Of a DNA stretch of 5,499 nucleotides, positions 1 to 5,499 are shown piece by piece. Source of the stretch: Verrucomicrobia bacterium UBA2970 (GTDB taxonomy: Bacteria > Verrucomicrobiota > Verrucomicrobiia > Limisphaerales > AAA164-E04); assembly GCA_002348345.1 (NCBI GenBank), contig DEAY01000013.1, positions 324-5,822 on the forward strand, given 5' to 3'. The notes under the pieces are model-generated. The model searched no databases. It was not told the DNA's origin and saw only the letters and a list, made by a program, of their open reading frames with translations. The position numbers and the translations under genes are program-made. Each line of letters opens with the position of its first letter. The stretch's first letter is position 1.

Positions 1-2
1 GC

Positions 3-130
3 TACATCGAGCTGTTGCTGGTTTTCGCGCTTGGCCAAGCGCTTGGTTCCCCGGCTTGGTTGCCGAAAACAAACTGGCTTTTCGGCGAGCTGGAGGCGAG
101 GCTCCCGCGCACGAACCACGTTTTACACGC

Positions 131-134
<4 letters not shown>
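3..134 (+). CDS. Possible C-terminal end of an upstream gene (partial, uncertain)
   Basis: The third forward frame is open from the left window edge to a TGA at 132-134, giving 43 residues. The peptide has a hydrophobic stretch (IELLLVFALGQALG) and then an amphipathic tail (NWLFGELEARLPR). About 70% of its codons end in G or C. The frame that continues into the pseudopilin ends in G or C only about 40% of the time over the same stretch, so the third frame looks more coding-like. The TGA overlaps the pseudopilin ATG as ATGA, the classic arrangement for coupled genes. Against it: the stretch is short, it is cut by the window edge, and I do not recognise the family. The same bases contain strong palindromes that could themselves shape the translation. 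No function is proposed. Confidence 0.3.
27..46. repeat. Nested perfect palindromes
   Basis: Positions 27-42 read GCGCTTGGCCAAGCGC, a perfect 16-nt palindrome. The right half continues into a second perfect palindrome, CCAAGCGCTTGG, at 35-46. As a result the 7-mer CGCTTGG occurs directly repeated at 28-34 and 40-46. The element lies about 85-105 nt upstream of the pseudopilin ATG. It could be a dimeric regulator's operator, alternative mutually exclusive hairpins in RNA, or a coincidence within a coding stretch if an upstream gene ends here. The symmetry is seen directly; any function is inference. Confidence 0.45.
62..86 (+). other. Perfect 8-bp hairpin upstream of the pseudopilin gene
   Basis: The arms GCCGAAAA (62-69) and TTTTCGGC (79-86) are perfectly complementary around a 9-nt loop. 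No run of T follows the stem on either strand, so a standard intrinsic terminator is not supported. The hairpin sits 44 nt before the pseudopilin ATG. It could form in the 5' untranslated region, or in the end of an upstream message. Confidence 0.35.
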
Positions 135-946
<812 letters not shown>

Positions 947-1058
947 TCCGCCCCCCTTGATCTTAGCCAGCAGACGAGCCTCTCAAGCTCTTCTCTACCA
1001 CCGCATGCCGACACGCTGAGAAGTGTGGCCGGCTTTTGGGACTCGGTCTTTCACCTCT
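947..1058. other. Convergent intergenic region
   Basis: This 112-bp gap separates the pseudopilin stop from the glcF stop on the opposite strand. It contains no convincing ORF. The only structure worth noting is the imperfect hairpin listed separately at 1007-1029. A weak GAGC/GCTC stem at 977-990 is too short to interpret. Confidence 0.6.
1007..1037 (+). terminator. Weak terminator-like hairpin after the pseudopilin gene
   Basis: GCC at 1007-1009 and ACAC at 1011-1014 pair with GTGT at 1023-1026 and GGC at 1027-1029, leaving one bulged G and an 8-nt loop. A four-T run follows at 1034-1037 after a short CGGC spacer. The order hairpin-then-T suits the + strand pseudopilin transcript, about 60 nt after its stop. 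The bulge, the spacer and the short T run make this a weak candidate. On the - strand no T run follows, so it would not terminate the glc operon in the same way. Confidence 0.22.
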
Positions 1059-2402
1059 CTATTCGCCGTGTGCTTCCCGGCGGTAGGCTTCGGCGAGCAG
1101 CGTCACGGGATGGGCCAGACGCAGGTCGCTTCCTTGCTTCCGGACTCCATTTTGAATGTGCAGCAGGCAACCTGGATTGCCCGTGGCAACCACGTGCGCC
1201 CGCGTTGACTCGATATGGGCCAGTTTACGATCCAGGAGGTCGTTGGCCATTTCGGGTTGAACGATGTTGTAAATCCCGGCACTGCCGCAACACCAATTGC
1301 TTTCGGGCAGTTCAGTCAGTTCGCATCCTGGAATGGCCTTCAAGATGTCCCGCGGTTGGGAAGTGATGTTCTGGCCATGGCACAAATGACAAGCCTCGTG
1401 GTATGTCACCAACTGCACCTCCGGCCGCTTGGCCTCGGGCTGACGAAATTGGATTTCGACCAACCATTCATGGATATCCTTCACTTTCCCGTCCCATTCT
1501 TCCGCCCTCGCCAGATAGACTGGATCATCCTTGAGTAACGAGGCGTAGTGTTTCAGATGCGATCCGCAGCCGGCTGCGTTAGTGATGATGGCATCGAATT
1601 GATCTGGAGGCAGGAGATCCAATTGACGACGCGCCAGAACCTTGGCCGTTTCCCACTCACCGTTGTGAGCATGGAGCGACCCGCAACAAGGTTGGTTGGC
1701 CGGCGTGATGACTTCACAGCCGTTTTCCTGCAACACCTCAAGAGTGTCCCGGTTCACATCGCTAAAAATCAAATCCTGAGCGCAACCCGTCAGGAGCGCC
1801 ACGCGATACCGAGCCGCCCCTGATTTCGGAAGCGATCGGGGGGCGATCAATTCGTCCGAAAAATTCGGTTGAATCTCCGGGATCATGGATTCCAGATCGC
1901 GAAGACGCCCTGGCATGAGCTCCATGATGCCACAACGGCGGATCAACCCCTGCAGTCCCGTTGTTTGGTAAAGCCGCATGAGTCTCCCGAGCACCTGCAA
2001 CCGAGCATGATCCATGAACAACCAATTGAGGGTGATCATCCGGATGAATCGGCGCCACGGACTGGTGAGCACTCGTGCGGATTCGGCCTCGGCCCGCGCC
2101 TGCTCGAATAATTCAGCATAGTTCACCCCGGCCGGACACGCCGTCATGCAGGCGAGACAACCCAGACAAAAATACATCTCGTCGGCAAAGGTTTCGGTCG
2201 CCGTCAATTCACCATCGGCAATCGAACGCATCAGGGCAATCCGGCCCCGCGGACTATTCCGCTCCAATTGTGTGGCGTCATACGTCGGGCAGGTCGGCAG
2301 ACAGAGTCCGCAGTGCATGCATTGTTGCACGACGGAATAATCCAGGCCTTTGAGGTAAGAGGGCCTCTCCCCATCCCTTGATTTAGCGAGCTCGACAAGC
2401 AT
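1059..2402 (-). CDS. glcF: Glycolate/D-lactate dehydrogenase iron-sulfur subunit GlcF
   Basis: A 447-residue protein that passes electrons from the flavin subunit GlcD toward the quinone pool at the cytoplasmic membrane. The N-terminus carries two ferredoxin-type [4Fe-4S] motifs of form CxxCxxCxxxCP: Cys28-31-34-38 and Cys79-82-85-89. Two CCG (cysteine-rich) domains follow. The first has Cys207, Cys239-Cys240-Gly241 and Cys279; the second has Cys338, Cys371-Cys372-Gly373 and Cys412. This architecture is diagnostic of GlcF and related heterodisulfide-reductase-type subunits. The first CCG domain ends CGSH rather than CxxC, a common variation. It is somewhat longer than E. coli GlcF (about 407 residues). 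The ATG at 2400-2402 is preceded by a purine-rich GGGAAGGA at suitable spacing. It is the third gene of the glcD-membrane protein-glcF cluster. Glycolate is the default substrate; D-lactate or another 2-hydroxyacid cannot be excluded from sequence. Confidence 0.9.
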   Translation of the reverse strand: MLVELAKSRDGERPSYLKGLDYSVVQQCMHCGLCLPTCPTYDATQLERNSPRGRIALMRSIADGELTATETFADEMYFCLGCLACMTACPAGVNYAELFEQARAEAESARVLTSPWRRFIRMITLNWLFMDHARLQVLGRLMRLYQTTGLQGLIRRCGIMELMPGRLRDLESMIPEIQPNFSDELIAPRSLPKSGAARYRVALLTGCAQDLIFSDVNRDTLEVLQENGCEVITPANQPCCGSLHAHNGEWETAKVLARRQLDLLPPDQFDAIITNAAGCGSHLKHYASLLKDDPVYLARAEEWDGKVKDIHEWLVEIQFRQPEAKRPEVQLVTYHEACHLCHGQNITSQPRDILKAIPGCELTELPESNWCCGSAGIYNIVQPEMANDLLDRKLAHIESTRAHVVATGNPGCLLHIQNGVRKQGSDLRLAHPVTLLAEAYRREAHGE

Positions 2403-2407
2403 GCGAT

Positions 2408-2415
2408 TCCTTCCC
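2408..2415 (-). promoter_or_regulatory. Ribosome binding site of glcF
   Basis: On the - strand GGGAAGGA lies 5 nt before the ATG of glcF, inside the 27-nt gap after the membrane protein gene. It supports the chosen glcF start and independent initiation in the operon. No other gene in the window has so normal a Shine-Dalgarno sequence directly before its start. Confidence 0.6.
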
Positions 2416-2429
2416 TGCTTTCTGCCGGA

Positions 2430-2900
2430 CTAGCGGGTCAGGTCCTCAGGGGAAAGCGCATTGCGCTCCTGGTCGGCGTTGAGAAAATGAATCGTCCTGA
2501 TAAGGAGGAGCGACAAAATGGAAAGAACGAACACGGCCAGCAACACACCAATCCCCACCTCCGTCAATTTCGCCGATGAAACCCCGCGCAGCGAATAGGC
2601 CATCGAGGCGGCACTCCCGCCTAAGCCCAAAATCGCGAGTATCAAGAACCATCGTCGTCGCACCGCCCCCGATCGGTTTTCATCCCCCGGAGCAAAAAAG
2701 AGGGCCCGGCACGCTAAAAAGGTGAGCCAACCAACCACTCCAAACCCCAACCAAGTCTTGTAGGTCACCGCAAATTGGAGTTCGGGATTCACCCTTTCAA
2801 TGGAGAAAATGAAGGCTGCGGTCGCCCCCATCCCGAAGGACGAGCTGATCGTCACCAGCCACTCAAAGGCGTCACCCGGTTGTTCATTGCGCCCTCTCAT
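2430..2900 (-). CDS. Small four-helix membrane protein of unknown family between glcD and glcF
   Basis: A 156-residue protein with four predicted membrane segments at about 12-34 (WLVTISSSFGMGATAAFIF), 48-69, 83-103 and 115-135. The loops are short and charged (for example GDENRSGAVRRR at 72-83) and the tail is hydrophilic (NADQERNALSPEDLTR). There is no signal peptide, no Cys-rich motif, and only one His (H138), so a heme-b or iron-sulfur protein is not supported. The ATG at 2898-2900 starts 1 nt after the glcD stop (TAG-C-ATG), which implies translational coupling and fixes the start. The reading frame extends further upstream inside glcD, but that part is an overlapping artefact. Its place between two subunits of a membrane-associated dehydrogenase suggests an anchor or assembly role, but nothing in the sequence proves it. 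I do not recognise the family. Confidence 0.75.
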   Translation of the reverse strand: MRGRNEQPGDAFEWLVTISSSFGMGATAAFIFSIERVNPELQFAVTYKTWLGFGVVGWLTFLACRALFFAPGDENRSGAVRRRWFLILAILGLGGSAASMAYSLRGVSSAKLTEVGIGVLLAVFVLSILSLLLIRTIHFLNADQERNALSPEDLTR

Positions 2901-2901
2901 G

Positions 2902-4284
2902 CTAATCAAACATTTTCCCGGGATTAAGGATGCCGGCAGGATCGAGCACCTTCCGCAGCTTGCGAAGCACATCAATTTGAGTGTCCCCGAGAAATCGAGG
3001 CAAGAACGCCTTTTTCGCCAGTCCCACCCCATGTTCTCCGGTAATCGTTCCCCCAAGACGAATCGCCTCGTCGAAGATTTCCTTAAAGGCCTCTTCCACC
3101 CGATGCATCTCCTTTTGATCACGCTCATCCGTCAAAAAAGTGGGATGTAGATTGCCGTCCCCCATGTGTCCGAAAGTGCCGATCCTCAGCTCATACTTCT
3201 TGGCGATCTGATCGACAAAGCGAATCATCGTGGCCAGTTCGCTCCGGGGCACGGTGGCATCCTCAAGGATGGTGGTGGGAGCCATTCGGGCCAAGGCGGA
3301 GAACGCGGAACGCCGAGCGCTTGCCAACTTCACCCCTTCGGCCACCGTCTTTGCTACCCGCAACTCCCGGCATCCCTGCTGCCGACAGATCTTCGCCATC
3401 GCCTTCGCTTCCTCGGCAACCACTGCCCGATGACCATCCGTCTCCATTAACAGCAACGCTTCACAGTCAAGTGGCAATCCAATCTTGGCAAAATCTTCAA
3501 CACATTGGATGGTGGTTCTATCCAGGAACTCAAGGGTACAGGGGATGATTTTCGCCGCAATGATCGCGGAAACCGCCTCGGCCGCCCGATCCATCTCATC
3601 AAACGTCGCCACCATCGTTTTCTTCGTACCAGGCAAGGGAATCAACCTGAGCAAAACTTTGGTAATAACCCCCAAGGTCCCTTCCGATCCCACGAAGAGG
3701 TCCTTCAGCGAGTATCCCGCAACATCCTTGACACACTTGTTTCCCAACCACATGAGTTCCCCCGTCGGCAGGACAACCTCGAGTCCCATCACATAATTCC
3801 GGGTGACCCCGTACTTCAAGCCTCGCAACCCTCCCGAGTTTTCCGCGACGTTTCCCCCGATCGTGGAGATCTTCATCGAACCCGGATCCGGCGGGTAGAA
3901 AAGCCCGACTCGCTCAGCCGCCATGGAGATGTCGAGCGTCGTCACACCCGGTTCGGTCAGCAGGGTCAAATTGCGCTCGTCGACCTCGAGAATCCGATTC
4001 ATTCTGACCGTGCACATGACAATGCAATCCCGACTGGGAAGGCTTCCTCCGCTGAGACCCGTTCCCGAACCGCGGGTAACCACCGCTGTTTTGGTCTGAT
4101 TCGCAAGACGCAGGACGTCGGCAATCTCCTCAGGGGAGCGCACAAAAACAACACACCCGGGAAGTTGTTTGAGGGCTGCCGTGCCGTCGAACGAATAGGG
4201 AATCAGATCCTCGCGCCGGGTCAAAACGTTCTTGGGGCCAAGCCTCGTTGAGAGGGCTTGAAGAACCTGATTTTTCAATCCCAT
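2902..4284 (-). CDS. glcD: Glycolate/D-lactate dehydrogenase FAD subunit GlcD
   Basis: A 460-residue flavoprotein that oxidises glycolate to glyoxylate (or D-lactate to pyruvate) and hands electrons to GlcF. Residues about 40-218 are the PCMH-type FAD-binding domain: RGSGTGLSGG (71-80), YPPDPGS (130-136), TIGGNVAENSGG (141-152), KYGVTRNYV and DLFVGSEGTLG (195-205). Residues about 219-459 are the FAD-oxidase C-terminal domain with FGHMGDGNLHP (371-381; His372 and His380 likely bind metal), GEHGVG (416-421) and the closing LDPAGILNPGK. Length is close to the family norm (E. coli about 499). The ATG at 4282-4284 puts the N-terminus where family members begin. An in-frame TTG at 4327-4329 would add 15 residues and has a GGTGA element 7 nt upstream, so it is a real alternative. 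First gene of the operon. No GlcE is encoded in this window. Confidence 0.9.
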   Translation of the reverse strand: MGLKNQVLQALSTRLGPKNVLTRREDLIPYSFDGTAALKQLPGCVVFVRSPEEIADVLRLANQTKTAVVTRGSGTGLSGGSLPSRDCIVMCTVRMNRILEVDERNLTLLTEPGVTTLDISMAAERVGLFYPPDPGSMKISTIGGNVAENSGGLRGLKYGVTRNYVMGLEVVLPTGELMWLGNKCVKDVAGYSLKDLFVGSEGTLGVITKVLLRLIPLPGTKKTMVATFDEMDRAAEAVSAIIAAKIIPCTLEFLDRTTIQCVEDFAKIGLPLDCEALLLMETDGHRAVVAEEAKAMAKICRQQGCRELRVAKTVAEGVKLASARRSAFSALARMAPTTILEDATVPRSELATMIRFVDQIAKKYELRIGTFGHMGDGNLHPTFLTDERDQKEMHRVEEAFKEIFDEAIRLGGTITGEHGVGLAKKAFLPRFLGDTQIDVLRKLRKVLDPAGILNPGKMFD

Positions 4285-4324
4285 AAACCGCCGACGAGCA
4301 TGGGCAAAGGGTTGGATAGGGTCA

Positions 4325-4337
4325 ACCAAAGTTTGGT
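4325..4337. promoter_or_regulatory. Short palindrome at the alternative glcD start, possible operator
   Basis: ACCAAAGTTTGGT is a perfect 6-bp inverted repeat around one central base, located at the TTG alternative start and about 40-55 nt before the ATG of glcD. Glycolate operons are often controlled by GntR/FadR-type regulators such as GlcC, which bind short palindromes. The present sequence does not match a consensus I can name, and a 13-nt palindrome can occur by chance. Confidence 0.18.
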
Positions 4338-4369
4338 CACCCGAGACCGGATGGGATCCATGCTCTCAT
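4337..4369 (-). other. Possible 10-codon leader ORF before glcD
   Basis: An ATG at 4367-4369 opens a reading frame encoding MRAWIPSGLG, with TGA at 4337-4339, 7 nt before the TTG alternative start of glcD. Upstream, GAGAGGTGATC at 4378-4388 on the - strand includes a nine-base match to the complement of the 16S rRNA 3' end, but it sits 8 nt before the ATG. That makes the aligned spacing longer than ideal. The peptide has no run of one amino acid as in attenuation leaders. It could couple translation to glcD, or be chance. Confidence 0.18.
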
Positions 4370-4401
4370 GACGCTTCGATCACCTCTCCTCGGAAGGCTG
4401 T

Positions 4402-4418
4402 GCCCCCCTCGAGGGGGC
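4402..4418 (-). terminator. GC-rich hairpin directly after the propeller gene stop
   Basis: CCCCCTCGAGGGGG at 4404-4417 is a perfect palindrome, and one further G-C pair (4402 with 4418) forms if C4403 is bulged. It begins 2 nt after the TAG of the propeller gene. There is no T run on either side, so it is not a canonical intrinsic terminator. It could block 3' exonucleases, pause polymerase or help a Rho-type terminator between the propeller gene and glcD. Confidence 0.35.
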
Positions 4419-4419
4419 T

Positions 4420-5499
4420 CTAGTCCACCAAAAGATCCAGGAGAAACAACTGACGGGATTGCCCATCCGGAGCGAGTCCGGGCACCAAGAGTTGGTTGCT
4501 GCTCCGATTCCAGGTGGGCGAAGGATCTTGCCGCAAATCCCCGGACACCCAGTCCCCAATCGAGAACCCTTCCGAACGAACATGCGCCCCGTCGGATCGC
4601 CGATAGACGACGACATAATTCTCGCGCTTTTGCCGATCCTTGAACCCGTTGGCAAACCATTTTCCATTGGGTGAAAGAGCGATATCGCCTTCAGGATCAG
4701 GAAAGATTTCCGGGGTTCCCAATTGGCCGATGACTGTTTGGTGATCTGTGTCAAAGAGGATCTGTCGATCCCCTGCCCGCCCGATCAAACGGTGCCCCCG
4801 GTCCCATTCGGGATGCCCACCGATATGCCGGGCCATCGGTCTTAGATCGGAGCCATCCCCGTTCATGACAAAGGATGCATTGATCCGAGTGCTTCGGTTT
4901 CCGAAATTCCCCCGCACAAAGAAGAAGATACGATCCCCCTCTCGATTCCAAAGGGTATGGTTGATAAACAATGCCGTGTCCGGGACATGAGGGAAATCGT
5001 CCTTGATCAAGGCCGCCAATTGCTTGAAGGAAACGAGCAGTTGCGCCTCCCCGTTGGCGATGTCCACGCGGAATATCCCATCGTCGTCCGGATGCAATAT
5101 GCCTCGCGTCCAATCGGAGGCGCCCTTGTAACCGGTCACCGGGCGCAACCAATCAAGCCGCCCGTAGTTGATCCCCAGAAACGCCCCGCCAGATTGAGCC
5201 ACACCGCCATTGCCGAAAGGCGTCTTTTCAAATCGAAACTCCCTGATCCTTTGTGAACCCGATGGACGGGAGAGATCAAAAAGGACGCAAAACACCTTTC
5301 CAGACTCAGGGTCTCGATCATTGAAGAAGAACTGTGTGGAAGGCGATTCAGGGTTCCAATAAAACATCGTCCCCTGCTGAGGGTTCCAAGCCCGGGTTTC
5401 GGCGATTTTTTCGATCCCATACGACGCTTCCGTGTCGATCAGCACGATATCCGCTGGCTCGTTGACATCCGGTAAATGATCCTGGAACGGAGTGCGCAG
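4420..5499 (-). CDS. TolB/WD40-like beta-propeller protein (N-terminus outside window)
   Basis: The frame is open from the right window edge to TAG at 4420-4422, giving the last 359 residues; a GTG at 5443-5445 is inside the gene, not its start. Counting from the edge, repeated strand patterns of a propeller can be seen: AWNPQQGTMFYWNP (37-50), FFFNDRDP (57-64), HTLWNREGDRIFFFVRG (181-197), MNGDGSDLRPM (212-222), GHPEWDRGHRLIG (228-240), DIALSPNGKWFANGF (272-286) and DPSPTWNRSSNQLLVPG (325-341). The xxPNGKWxA and DGSxLR signatures are typical of TolB/PD40 blades. Conserved His (H181, H229) next to W/E-rich strands recall the oligogalacturonate-lyase-like propellers, but catalytic residues cannot be assigned. 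A signal peptide would lie outside the window, so location is unknown. It precedes glcD on the same strand with a hairpin between; joint function is not shown. Confidence 0.75.
   Translation of the reverse strand: MRTPFQDHLPDVNEPADIVLIDTEASYGIEKIAETRAWNPQQGTMFYWNPESPSTQFFFNDRDPESGKVFCVLFDLSRPSGSQRIREFRFEKTPFGNGGVAQSGGAFLGINYGRLDWLRPVTGYKGASDWTRGILHPDDDGIFRVDIANGEAQLLVSFKQLAALIKDDFPHVPDTALFINHTLWNREGDRIFFFVRGNFGNRSTRINASFVMNGDGSDLRPMARHIGGHPEWDRGHRLIGRAGDRQILFDTDHQTVIGQLGTPEIFPDPEGDIALSPNGKWFANGFKDRQKRENYVVVYRRSDGAHVRSEGFSIGDWVSGDLRQDPSPTWNRSSNQLLVPGLAPDGQSRQLFLLDLLVD

Larger units (their letters stand above)
4285..4419 (-). promoter_or_regulatory. Leader region upstream of glcD
   Basis: This is the gap between the propeller gene stop and the glcD ATG, and it should hold the glc operon's 5' signals if the operon is not cotranscribed with the propeller gene. 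On the - strand it contains the GC hairpin at 4402-4418, an AGGTGATC element at 4378-4385 complementary to the 16S rRNA 3' end, a 10-codon ORF (4337-4369) and a short palindrome at 4325-4337. A TTGACC hexamer at about 4319-4324 has a poor CATGCT partner 17 nt on; I do not regard that pair as a convincing promoter. Confidence 0.35.

Noticed and set aside
56..130. Pseudopilin extended to the TTG at 56
   Set aside because: This would place 33 residues before the cleavage site instead of the usual short leader, and codon use over 56-130 in this frame looks non-coding.
2901..3128. Upstream extension of the membrane protein frame into glcD
   Set aside because: The extra 76 residues are basic and Cys/Trp-rich without a domain, and they overlap the conserved C-terminal domain of GlcD. 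The ATG immediately after the glcD stop is the natural start.
3505..4251. Long + strand open frame of 248 codons
   Set aside because: It lies fully antisense to glcD. Its translation is rich in Arg, His and Pro with no recognisable domain, while the opposite strand shows all GlcD motifs.
4297..4324. TTGACC ... CATGCT promoter-like pair before glcD
   Set aside because: The -10 box is poor, and the implied transcription start would leave almost no leader before the ATG. The match is not better than expected by chance.
4275..4361. 28-codon ORF starting at the ATG at 4361 and overlapping the glcD start
   Set aside because: It has no well-placed Shine-Dalgarno sequence, lies out of frame with glcD, and has no recognisable features beyond chance hydrophobicity.

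Overview
The window looks like a chromosomal segment of a Gram-negative bacterium, most likely a verrucomicrobium or planctomycete relative. The main reason is the stand-alone pseudopilin at the left: a G/FTLIELLVV leader, the YxCPxD segment, and a remnant of the C-terminal H-X9-DG region. Such genes are greatly expanded in Verrucomicrobiota and Planctomycetota. The base composition is moderately GC-rich. There are no tRNA or rRNA genes, CRISPR arrays, transposases or insertion sequences, so this is ordinary core or metabolic territory rather than a mobile or defence island.

Layout, left to right. Positions 1-130 lie upstream of the pseudopilin. They hold two nested perfect palindromes (27-46), a perfect 8-bp hairpin (62-86) and possibly the tail of an upstream gene whose TGA overlaps the pseudopilin ATG. 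The pseudopilin gene runs on the + strand (131-946). A 112-bp convergent gap (947-1058) has one weak terminator-like hairpin. Everything to the right is on the - strand, read from right to left: the C-terminal 359 residues of a TolB/WD40-like beta-propeller protein cut by the window edge (stop at 4420); a roughly 90-135 bp gap with a GC hairpin, a small leader-like ORF and a short palindrome; glcD (2902-4284, or 4329 with an upstream TTG start); a four-helix membrane protein of unknown family (2430-2900); and glcF (1059-2402).

The last three genes form a tight operon: 1 nt between glcD and the membrane protein, 27 nt between that gene and glcF. GlcD (FAD-containing 2-hydroxyacid dehydrogenase) and GlcF (two [4Fe-4S] clusters plus two CCG domains) are the catalytic and electron-transfer subunits of a glycolate or D-lactate dehydrogenase that feeds electrons to the respiratory chain. 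The GlcE subunit of the Escherichia coli enzyme is not encoded here. A small multi-pass membrane protein occupies its place and could be an anchor, but that is inference. The propeller protein has no evident link to the glc genes beyond being upstream on the same strand.

I did not find a clearly new biological system. The most unusual item is the unassigned membrane protein embedded between glcD and glcF.
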